From: Anaerolineae bacterium
GTDB lineage: Bacteria; Chloroflexota; Anaerolineae; 4572-78; NAK82
Length of the DNA: 6,038 nt
Direction: 5' to 3'
NCBI GenBank assembly: GCA_030598425.1
Contig: JAUVPY010000185.1
Coordinates: forward strand, 1-6,038
Shown piece by piece: positions 1 through 5,223 of the stretch. How positions within the stretch are numbered: position 1 is the stretch's first letter; each line of letters starts with the position of its first letter. The translations under genes were made by a program, and so were the position numbers. Below the pieces are notes generated by a model. It saw only the letters and a list, made by a program, of their open reading frames with translations. It was not told the origin of the DNA and searched no databases.

Positions 1-1344
1 GGGGTCCGGCTGGGCCTGGACATAATCATCACCGATCATCACTTCGTGGGTGAGGAGATCCCCCCGGCTCTGGCAGCCATCAACCCCAAGCAGCCGGGTT
101 GTCACTATCCGTTCAAAAAGCTGGCTGGCGTGGGACTGGCCTACAAGTTGGCCCAGGCTTTGACACAAGGGGAGGATCACCCCGGTAATAGCTCCTACCC
201 GGTTATGGAGGGCTTGCTTGACTTGGTGGCCTTGGGCACCGTGGCCGACCTGGCACCCTTGGCGGGCGAAAATCGAGCTCTGGTGGCCCGTGGCCTGGAG
301 CAGCTCAATGCCCCGCAACGGCCCGGTTTGCAAGCGCTTATGGCCCAGGCGGGAGTTCAACCGGGCCGAGTGGATTCCACCACCATTGGCTTTGTGCTCG
401 GCCCCCGGCTCAACGCCGCCGGTCGGCTGGATCATGCCGAAGCCGCCTATGAGTTGCTCGTCACCGACGACGTCTTCCGCGCCGGTCAACTGGCCCAACA
501 ACTCGACAGCCAAAACCGCGAGAGACAATCCCTGACCCAGGCGACCGTCGAGGGGGCCCGCCAGGCATTCCTGGAGGATGGAGTCAGCCGCCCTCTGTAT
601 CTCATCGCCCATCCTGAGTTTAACACCGGCATCGTAGGCTTGGTGTCGAGCCGCCTGACGGAGGAGTTTTATCGTCCCACACTGGTGGCTCAGCGGGGCG
701 AGACATATACCAAAGGCTCGGCCCGCAGCATCCCCGAATTTCACATCACTCAAGCCTTGGACGAGTGCGCCGATCTGCTGGAGCGGTATGGAGGGCACTC
801 TGCGGCCGCCGGCTTCACCCTCAAGAACGAGAATGTGCCAGAGTTTGAGGCCAGGCTGTTGGCCATCGCCGAGCGCGAACTGGCTGATATCGAATTGGTT
901 CCCGAGCTGGAAATTGACGCCGAGCTGAACCTGCGTGGTCTCAAGCGCCGCTATGCCGAGGATCTTCTCTCCGCCCGCGCCGTCGGGCGTGCCATAGACG
1001 AGTCAGACGCGGGCTTACAGATCGTGGATGCCCTGGAGGGGCTGCGTCCTTTTGGCGAGGGCAATCCGGCGCCGGTCTTTGTCTCTTATGGGCTTGAGGT
1101 CAAGGGCAAGCGGTGTGTAGGGGCTGACGGAGATCACCTGAAACTGGTGCTTCACGACGGCAAGCAGACGTGGGACGCCATCGCCTTTCGTATGGGAAGC
1201 TGGCATGACCACCTCACCCCACACGTCGATGTTGCCTACACGCTAGAGATCAATGAGTGGGGCGGACGACATCGATTGCAGCTAAATGTGAAGGACATCA
1301 AAGCTCTTTGGTCCTCAGTCACCGACCCATCGCTCGATCAGTGA
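1..1344 (+). CDS. recJ: Single-stranded-DNA-specific exonuclease RecJ (5'-truncated by window edge)
   Basis: RecJ degrades single-stranded DNA 5' to 3' in the cytoplasm, using Mn2+/Mg2+ held by a DHH phosphoesterase core. It acts in RecFOR recombination, mismatch repair and base-excision repair. The frame is open from base 1, so 447 residues are visible of a family usually about 560-600 long; the missing N-terminus lies to the left. The signature T-D-H-H is at visible residues 11-14, followed by GTVADLAPL (79-87) and GPRLNAAGRL (134-143) of the DHH domain. The DHHA1 domain carries GGHSAAAG (264-271). The RecJ-type OB fold begins with LRPFGEGNP (348-356). The stretch before that motif (about 308-347) seems roughly 20 residues longer than I expect for the family. 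The gene ends in TGA and its last 30 bases overlap the convergent minus-strand membrane-protein gene. The identification is firm. Confidence 0.96.
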   Translation, partial: GVRLGLDIIITDHHFVGEEIPPALAAINPKQPGCHYPFKKLAGVGLAYKLAQALTQGEDHPGNSSYPVMEGLLDLVALGTVADLAPLAGENRALVARGLEQLNAPQRPGLQALMAQAGVQPGRVDSTTIGFVLGPRLNAAGRLDHAEAAYELLVTDDVFRAGQLAQQLDSQNRERQSLTQATVEGARQAFLEDGVSRPLYLIAHPEFNTGIVGLVSSRLTEEFYRPTLVAQRGETYTKGSARSIPEFHITQALDECADLLERYGGHSAAAGFTLKNENVPEFEARLLAIAERELADIELVPELEIDAELNLRGLKRRYAEDLLSARAVGRAIDESDAGLQIVDALEGLRPFGEGNPAPVFVSYGLEVKGKRCVGADGDHLKLVLHDGKQTWDAIAFRMGSWHDHLTPHVDVAYTLEINEWGGRHRLQLNVKDIKALWSSVTDPSLDQ

Positions 1345-1551
1345 GAGCAAAATCCACAACAGGGCGATGATCCCGACCCCACCTAACAGACAGATAAGAG
1401 CCAGGACCCCGGCACTCGGTCTGTAGATGATGGCGATCAAGCCCGTTCCGACCACCAACAGAAACAGCACCACGGCGATGGCCAGCTTACGATCGGTTTC
1501 GCGCCGGTGTCGGCGGTAGTCGGTGGGTGGGCGTGGATCGGGGGATGTCAT
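1315..1551 (-). CDS. Small protein with two predicted membrane helices, function unknown
   Basis: This 78-residue protein has a charged, Pro/Arg-rich N-terminus (residues 1-22, for example RRHRRETDRK). Two hydrophobic segments follow, at about 23-43 and 47-71, then a short charged tail (ERWVGD). The hairpin topology suggests an inner-membrane protein with both ends in the cytoplasm, by the positive-inside rule. I do not recognise a family. The ATG is preceded by AGAGG (plus-strand 1561-1565) at about 9 nt spacing. Only 16 bases separate it from the upstream nuclease-like lipoprotein gene, so the two are probably co-transcribed. Its 3' end overlaps the 3' end of recJ by 30 bp. The clear membrane segments, RBS and operon position argue that it is real rather than an antisense shadow, although nothing in the sequence reveals its role. 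Confidence 0.75.
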   Translation of the reverse strand: MTSPDPRPPTDYRRHRRETDRKLAIAVVLFLLVVGTGLIAIIYRPSAGVLALICLLGGVGIIALLWILLSLIERWVGD

Positions 1552-1567
1552 CCCAGGCTACCTCTGA

Positions 1568-2308
1568 TCACGGTGACGACGTAGGCTTGAGCGTAGCCGT
1601 GGGTGTCTGCGTCGCAACCAGCGAAGCTGTCAGCACCTGCGTTGTGGTCAGGGTAGGTGCTGAGGTCGGCGGCGGTCCCCAAAGACCACGCTCGTCGTTC
1701 CTGGCGCTGGACTGGGCGTCCAGCAGGTCGGCGCTGTAATCTAGATCCGCCGCGTCTTCCGAAGCGGTTGCCAGGCCCTGCCGGACCATCGTCACGTTGA
1801 CCATGAGCCCCTCTTTCCACACGTAGCGCAACAGATTTCCCTGGGCATCGCGTTCCATCTCATCGCTTTCCAGCACCACCACCTGCCGTCCCACTTCGGT
1901 TCCCAGCCATTCCACCGCGACCCCCGCCCATGGGGCGCTCAACAAAGGTGGTTCGACGCCCAGCAGGCGCACCACAAACACCCGGCTGAGCGGTTGCCCC
2001 TCGATCACGACTTCGATGGTGCGACTGTCCTGGATGCCGACCACCAACCCTTTGGTTCGCGCCGGCAAACGGGTCGGGGTGGGGCTGGGGCCTGGCGTGA
2101 AGGTTGGCGGGATGGGGACCACCCGCGTGTAAGTAGGAGTCGGGGGGCGCGGCGTCCGGGTAGGTGCAACGGTCGGTGCGACGAACGCCGTTGGACTCGA
2201 CACGGCGACCGTGAGGAGCGTTGGCGTTGGCTCGCCACTCGCGCCGCAACCCGGCGTTGAGCTGAAGCCAAGCAGCACAGCTAGGATAATCAACGGACGT
2301 CGGGCCAT
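1568..2308 (-). CDS. Putative lipoprotein with degenerate staphylococcal-nuclease-like domain and Pro/Thr-rich linkers
   Basis: The 246-residue product has an N-terminal signal (MARRPLIILAVLLGF) ending in T-P-G-C at 18-21. This resembles a lipobox but with unusual residues at -3 and -2. A Pro/Thr-rich linker covers about 27-84, an SNase-like (thermonuclease-fold) domain about 86-212, and a second Thr/Pro-rich tail 213-246. The domain is recognisable by VRLLGVEPP (113-121), the ESDEMERDAQGNLLRYVW stretch (147-164), MVRQGLATA (174-182) and a C-terminal DERGLW (205-210). Against S. aureus nuclease, Arg35 is kept (R114). Asp21 aligns with R96, Asp40 with E119, Glu43 with L122 and Arg87 with N158. 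Nuclease activity is therefore doubtful, and a binding or structural role on the outer face of the membrane is as likely. GGAG lies 7 nt before the ATG (plus-strand 2316-2319), with a good promoter upstream. It is the first gene of a two-gene operon. Confidence 0.85.
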   Translation of the reverse strand: MARRPLIILAVLLGFSSTPGCGASGEPTPTLLTVAVSSPTAFVAPTVAPTRTPRPPTPTYTRVVPIPPTFTPGPSPTPTRLPARTKGLVVGIQDSRTIEVVIEGQPLSRVFVVRLLGVEPPLLSAPWAGVAVEWLGTEVGRQVVVLESDEMERDAQGNLLRYVWKEGLMVNVTMVRQGLATASEDAADLDYSADLLDAQSSARNDERGLWGPPPTSAPTLTTTQVLTASLVATQTPTATLKPTSSP

Positions 2309-2355
2309 CCCTATTCTCCAGGTTGGACAAAGACAAAGTGGGTAAGATGCGCTTC

Positions 2356-2384
2356 ATTATAGCATCCCTCGGCATGGAGTCCAA
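2356..2384 (-). promoter_or_regulatory. Sigma-70-type promoter for the nuclease-like lipoprotein operon
   Basis: On the minus strand, TTGGAC (2379-2384) and a perfect TATAAT (2356-2361) are separated by 17 nt. Transcription would start near 2349, giving a leader of about 40 nt that contains the GGAG ribosome site before the ATG at 2308. The -35 box matches consensus only in TTG, so the perfect -10 and ideal spacing carry the call. Confidence 0.7.
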
Positions 2385-2640
2385 CTGTGGGATCGTCCAA
2401 CGGGCGTGGATATGGATATACACCCACCGGCAAAAACGACTGACTTTCGCCTTCTGATACGGTTGCCAAATCCGAAGATGAACTAGAACGCTTACCCGCG
2501 GGCGTCCGAGTCCTGTCTGCCAGAAATCAGGCTGGTCAACTGAGTCCAAGAAAATTGACCACAACATCTAGTAGCCGAGCCGCGTCGTTTTGTCTATCTC
2601 TCGTGGTGGTTGTCCGAGGCCAAATCGCCACTTTCTTTCC
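2385..2640. other. Non-coding stretch between divergent transcription units
   Basis: This stretch lies between the minus-strand lipoprotein promoter and the probable promoter of the plus-strand Cys-rich gene. Reading frames cross it on both strands, but none has a plausible ribosome site, a recognisable domain or a convincing composition. I see no strong hairpin, repeat or RNA gene in it. Confidence 0.5.
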
Positions 2641-2669
2641 TTGCTCTCTACGCCAGCTTGTTGTATCAT
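2641..2669 (+). promoter_or_regulatory. Possible sigma-70-type promoter for the Cys-rich small protein
   Basis: TTGCTC (2641-2646) and TATCAT (2664-2669) are 17 nt apart. The -10 matches consensus at five of six positions and the -35 only at TTG. Transcription would start near 2676 and leave a leader of about 65 nt before the GTG at 2743. This is the best candidate in the intergenic stretch, but it is not strong. Confidence 0.35.
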
Positions 2670-2742
2670 AATTAGGTACTGCAAAGCCAGCGTCGGAAGT
2701 TTCGAAGCAGGACGATCAGAGAGATTAGCCAGGGGGGATACT

Positions 2743-2958
2743 GTGACCGAGAAGCATCAGGTCTTTTACATGTGCGGCGTGTGTTTCCGAACCAGCCGTC
2801 AGGCCGAGACCTGCCACAATCGGCCGATGCTCCATTGCGATACCGGCTGCTGGGGAGACGAGTGCCGTAAACCCCTTATAGCCGCCAGCGGACAGCTTCT
2901 GACCCGCGCTCCTCGATGGTGGCTTCAGCACCGACTAGAGTTTGCCCGTGTCCACTAG
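2743..2958 (+). CDS. Small Cys-rich (zinc-ribbon-like) protein, function unknown
   Basis: This is a 71-residue protein starting at GTG. A strong AGGGGGG ribosome site (2731-2737) sits 5 nt upstream, which sets the start; a longer in-frame extension back to an ATG at 2590 lacks such a site and looks non-coding. The product has cysteines at 11, 14, 24, 32, 36 and 41, and histidines at 25 and 31. The pattern is CxxC-x9-CH-x5-HC-x3-C-x4-C, which suggests one or two bound zinc ions. A conserved-looking tail, TRAPRWWLQHRLE (54-66), follows. No signal peptide or membrane segment is visible, so it is probably cytoplasmic. It may bind nucleic acid or protein as small zinc ribbons do, but nothing in the sequence proves this. 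It stands alone, with trxB starting 171 bases further on. The stop is TAG. Confidence 0.72.
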   Translation: MTEKHQVFYMCGVCFRTSRQAETCHNRPMLHCDTGCWGDECRKPLIAASGQLLTRAPRWWLQHRLEFARVH

Positions 2959-2967
2959 GTACCCGTT

Positions 2968-3081
2968 CTAGAATCGCCTGGCGTTCTTTCCCGTCTTTTG
3001 CCACTCAATAATTCCAGGATGTTCTTGAACGAATGCTAGTTTCTGCGGTGTGGCCAACACCTCAAGGAATCCTTGTATCAT
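2968..3081 (-). pseudogene. Possible gene remnant or tiny ORF on the minus strand (37 codons)
   Basis: On the minus strand, an ATG at 3081 opens a 37-codon frame ending in TAG at 2968. Its product contains FLEVLATPQKLAFVQEHPGI, which reads like one helical repeat with an EHP-x-I ending. From memory, similar repeats occur in large CHAT/tetratricopeptide proteins of Chloroflexota; I cannot verify this here. The frame continues upstream into the antisense of trxB, but that part is a shadow. It ends 9 bases from the 3' end of the Cys-rich gene and lies within the 171-base gap before trxB. It could equally be chance. Confidence 0.25.
2970..2990 (+). terminator. Weak hairpin with T-rich run after the Cys-rich gene
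   Basis: AGAA-t-CGC and GCG-TTCT can pair around a CTG loop with one bulged base. A pyrimidine-rich stretch (TTCTTTCCCGTCTTTT) follows. The hairpin starts 12 bases after the stop at 2958. The stem is short and the T-run is broken by C and G, so this is only a possible terminator. Confidence 0.25.
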
Positions 3082-3129
3082 CTGGAACACCCCAAGATAT
3101 TGATCGCCGGGTAACCTAAAAGGAGTGTC

Positions 3130-3897
3130 ATGACTGTCGAAAACGTGATTATTCTTGGATCGGGGCCTGCCGGCCTGACGGCCGCCCTTTACACTGCTCG
3201 CGCTAACCTTGAGCCGCTGCTTTTTACCGGCAATGAGATCGGCGGTCAGGTGTCTATCACCAATGAGGTTGAGAACTACCCCGGGTTTCCAGAGGGACTG
3301 ACCGGTCCAGAGTTGGTAGAGAAATTCCAAAAGCAGGCGGAACGTTTTGGGGCACGTACTGAATACGCTGAAGTGACTGAAGTTGATTTTGAGAGTCAGC
3401 CTTTCCGCGTCAAGAGTTACGATAACGAGTATGAGGCAAATGCCGTCATCATCGCCACCGGGGCGTCGGCGCGCAAATTGGGGGTGCCCGGAGAAGTTGA
3501 ACTCACCGGCCGGGGTGTGAGTTATTGCGCCACTTGCGACGGTTTCTTCTTCCGTGGTAAAGATGTAGTCGTGGTCGGTGGAGGTGACAGCGCCCTGGAG
3601 GAGGGTGTCTTTCTCACCAGGTTCGCCAGCCGCGTGCGTATCATCCACCGGCGTGATCAATTACGTGCCGGCTTTGCCTTGCAAGAAAGGGCCAAGCGCA
3701 ACGAGAAAATCGAATTCGTTTGGGATACGATTGTCACTGAGATCACTGGTAATGGCACGGTCGAGTCTGTCCAAGTAAAAAACGTTAAATCGGACGAAGT
3801 CTCTACCTTGAGGACTGAGGGCGTGTTTGTATATATCGGCCACTATCCCAACAGCCAGCTCTTTACGGACAAGCTGGAGATGGATGAACACAGTTAG
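3130..3897 (+). CDS. trxB: Thioredoxin reductase, truncated by an in-frame TAG
   Basis: TrxB is a cytoplasmic flavoprotein that passes electrons from NADPH through FAD and a redox-active disulfide to thioredoxin. This frame gives 255 residues, against about 310-320 for the family. The FAD-binding GSGPAG is at 10-15, the GGQ motif at 38-40, the active-site CATC at 133-136, the NADPH-binding [11 protein letters not shown] at 148-158, and the HRR that recognises the NADPH 2'-phosphate at 173-175. AAGGAG (3120-3125) lies 4 nt before the ATG. Translation stops at TAG (3895-3897), exactly where relatives usually carry the Tyr of an H-G-Y-(I/L) stretch. The product therefore lacks the C-terminal FAD-contacting segment (GxFAAG...RQ...AG), which is still encoded downstream in the same frame. 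As written it would probably not fold or hold FAD properly. The family call is certain; whether the stop is real is not. Confidence 0.93.
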   Translation: MTVENVIILGSGPAGLTAALYTARANLEPLLFTGNEIGGQVSITNEVENYPGFPEGLTGPELVEKFQKQAERFGARTEYAEVTEVDFESQPFRVKSYDNEYEANAVIIATGASARKLGVPGEVELTGRGVSYCATCDGFFFRGKDVVVVGGGDSALEEGVFLTRFASRVRIIHRRDQLRAGFALQERAKRNEKIEFVWDTIVTEITGNGTVESVQVKNVKSDEVSTLRTEGVFVYIGHYPNSQLFTDKLEMDEHS

Positions 3898-4074
<177 letters not shown>

Positions 4075-4141
4075 TCCTTCGATTGGTGCATTGATGTTGT
4101 GAAGTGACCCACGCGATTCCTGAATTGAACCTTTAGAACTA

Positions 4142-4170
4142 TTGCCATGAGGCGTGCCATAAAGTATAAT
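4142..4170 (+). promoter_or_regulatory. Strong sigma-70-type promoter for the response-regulator gene
   Basis: TTGCCA (4142-4147) and a perfect TATAAT (4165-4170) are 17 nt apart, which is 11 of 12 consensus positions. Transcription would start near 4177, leaving a leader of about 36 nt with the ribosome site before the GTG at 4213. This shows that the regulator is transcribed independently of trxB. Confidence 0.8.
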
Positions 4171-4212
4171 GAGGAAAGAGAAATCGCTGGGTCAGGGGGG
4201 AGGTAACGCGCC

Positions 4213-4869
4213 GTGCCTCTGAAGGTGCTGCTTGTTGAAAGTCGATCCAAAGATTCCCATTCTGTGGAACCAGACCTGGTGAAGCGGGGTGATGAAGTCG
4301 TTGTAACCCACACTCCCCGCAAAGCCCCGTCTTTGGCTGTGGCCGACTGGCCTGACCTGGTCGTCGTTAATGCTTGTTCCGGATTTCTGGGCGTTAAAGA
4401 AATCTGTCAGGCGTTGGATGAAACTCGGCTTGAGTTTCCCCGTCTCATCGTCTCGCGCGACGAAGTGCATAACCACAGCTCGAACGAGATGTTCCTCCTC
4501 ATTCCCTACAGCCCGCGCCAACTCACACAGCGAATCAACAAGGCGATTGGGGATCAGAACGATCGTTTTTTGCGGATTGGGAACATCACCGTCGATGACC
4601 TCAAACGCAATATGAAGCGCAGTGATCGCGTTGAACATCTTACCCCCAAGGAATGCAGTCTGCTTCATCTCTTGATGGAGCACGCGGATGAGGTGTTAAG
4701 TCGCGGCACAATCATGAAAGAAGTGTGGGAAACTGACTATCTCGGCGATACCCGCACTCTCGACGTGCACATCCGGTGGTTGCGAGAGAAGCTCGAGGAC
4801 GATCCCAGCCATCCCCGGTTTATCATCACGGTGCGTGGCGTTGGCTATCGCTTCTCACCCCAGCCTTAG
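4213..4869 (+). CDS. OmpR/PhoB-family regulator with degenerate receiver domain
   Basis: The 218-residue protein has an N-terminal receiver-like domain (about 1-115) and a C-terminal winged-helix DNA-binding domain (about 120-215). The latter is typical of the family: LTPKECSLLHLLMEH (143-157), the recognition region TRTLDVHIRWLREKL (180-194) and the wing RGVGYRF (208-214). The receiver is unusual. The phospho-acceptor site after PDLVVV is Asn53 instead of Asp, only one acidic residue (E9, in VLLVES) remains of the usual acidic pair, and the conserved Lys of the K-P motif appears replaced (IPYSPRQ, 97-103). It probably does not work by Asp phosphorylation and may respond to another signal or act constitutively. 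The start is GTG, with GGGGGGAGG ending 9 nt upstream. No sensor kinase is adjacent in the window, so it appears to be an orphan. Its targets are unknown. Confidence 0.9.
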   Translation: MPLKVLLVESRSKDSHSVEPDLVKRGDEVVVTHTPRKAPSLAVADWPDLVVVNACSGFLGVKEICQALDETRLEFPRLIVSRDEVHNHSSNEMFLLIPYSPRQLTQRINKAIGDQNDRFLRIGNITVDDLKRNMKRSDRVEHLTPKECSLLHLLMEHADEVLSRGTIMKEVWETDYLGDTRTLDVHIRWLREKLEDDPSHPRFIITVRGVGYRFSPQP

Positions 4870-5026
4870 CCAGGTGGCACGCCAGAGACTTAGTACCAGT
4901 ATCCATTTGAAAAGCTCCAGTGTTCCTCATCGCCGCAGTTCATGCCTCACATTTCCTTGCCCAATTGCCTTCCTGCGTTGGTCAAGTCCCTCAGATTTTA
5001 CGAAATCTTTACGCCATTCGCCCACG
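4870..5026. other. Non-coding stretch after the regulator gene
   Basis: I find no convincing gene here. One plus-strand frame crosses it (about 4835-5092), but its Ser-rich product has no recognisable features and no ribosome site. There is no clear terminator hairpin with a T-run after the regulator's stop. Confidence 0.5.
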
Positions 5027-5040
5027 GATTGTGATAGAAT
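5027..5040 (+). promoter_or_regulatory. Extended -10 promoter, upstream copy (P1)
   Basis: GATTGTGATAGAAT contains TG-n-TAGAAT, an extended -10 box that can work without a good -35; none is seen at standard spacing. Transcription would start near 5047 and run into the inverted repeat at 5063-5126. The same 14-mer, with one mismatch, recurs at 5184-5197 in front of the membrane-protein gene. Confidence 0.5.
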
Positions 5041-5062
5041 AAATCTCACAGACCAAGTTTTT

Positions 5063-5126
5063 GGTGCAACGCACTTACAAACGGGCCGTTAAACTCGAAA
5101 ATCGTACTCTGGAAGTGCGTTGCACC
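5063..5126. repeat. Perfect 14-bp inverted repeat with 36-nt spacer; each arm contains a palindrome
   Basis: GGTGCAACGCACTT (5063-5076) is matched exactly by its reverse complement at 5113-5126. Each arm contains the interrupted palindrome GTGC-AAC-GCAC (5064-5074) or GTGC-GTT-GCAC (5115-5125), with centres 51 bp apart, about five helical turns. In RNA the two arms would form a stable 14-bp stem. In DNA they could be two operator sites for a dimeric repressor. No flanking target-site duplication is visible, and the element is too short for a typical MITE. A REP-like repeat is another possibility. Confidence 0.85.
5080..5090. repeat. Small palindrome AACGG-G-CCGTT inside the inverted-repeat spacer
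   Basis: Five-base arms AACGG and CCGTT flank one G. The palindrome lies between the arms of the larger repeat. As DNA it could be a binding half-site pair; as RNA it would form at most a weak hairpin, because the single-base loop must open. Confidence 0.45.
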
Positions 5127-5131
5127 TAGTT

Positions 5132-5147
5132 CGCCCAAATCTGGGCG
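5132..5147 (+). other. Short perfect hairpin CGCCCA-AATC-TGGGCG
   Basis: A 6-bp GC-rich stem with a 4-nt loop follows the large inverted repeat by 5 bases. No T-run follows, so it does not look like a standard intrinsic terminator. It may be part of a structured leader or small RNA made from the promoter at 5027-5040. Confidence 0.5.
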
Positions 5148-5168
5148 CTGGCCTGCGAGATCATTCGA

Positions 5169-5197
5169 TTTCCGTATGGCATAGATTGTGCTAGAAT
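5169..5197 (+). promoter_or_regulatory. Extended -10 promoter for the membrane-protein gene (P2)
   Basis: TGCTAGAAT (5189-5197) is an extended -10 box, with a weak TTTCCG -35 (5169-5174) at 17-nt spacing. Transcription would start near 5204 and leave a short leader of about 20 nt before the ATG at 5224. The 14-mer at 5184-5197 repeats the upstream promoter with one mismatch. Confidence 0.6.
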
Positions 5198-5223
5198 GTA
5201 CGCAATTTGGAAAAGGCGAAGCA

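Noticed and set aside
1860..2567. Long minus-strand frame (235 codons) overlapping the lipoprotein gene in another frame
   Set aside because: Its product is Arg/Pro-rich with no domain, while the frame at 1568-2308 has a signal sequence, an SNase-like domain, a ribosome site and a promoter.
2590..2742. N-terminal extension of the Cys-rich protein to an ATG at 2590
   Set aside because: There is no ribosome site there, the probable promoter lies inside it, and the GTG at 2743 has a strong site at ideal spacing.
3073..3101. TTGTAT-17-GATATT as a trxB promoter
   Set aside because: Both boxes are poor matches and nothing else supports the site. trxB presumably has a promoter in 2959-3119, but I cannot place it.
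2968..3660. 230-codon minus-strand frame running antisense through trxB
   Set aside because: Most of it is the antisense of conserved TrxB coding sequence. Only the last 37 codons, outside trxB, have any independent interest.
3895..3897. TAG recoded as an amino acid across this genome
   Set aside because: TAG is a natural-looking stop for the Cys-rich gene (2956-2958), the regulator (4867-4869) and the end of trxB itself (4072-4074), so general recoding is unlikely.
4192..4683. 163-codon minus-strand frame across the regulator gene
   Set aside because: It is antisense to the receiver and linker of a clear OmpR/PhoB protein, with no recognisable domain of its own.
4835..5092. 85-codon plus-strand frame crossing the end of the regulator into the intergenic region
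   Set aside because: The Ser-rich product has no features, no ribosome site, and overlaps a well-supported gene in another frame and the promoter at 5027-5040.
5063..5126. MITE or insertion-sequence ends
   Set aside because: The arms enclose only 36 nt, no flanking direct repeat is visible and there is no transposase. A regulatory or REP-like role fits better.
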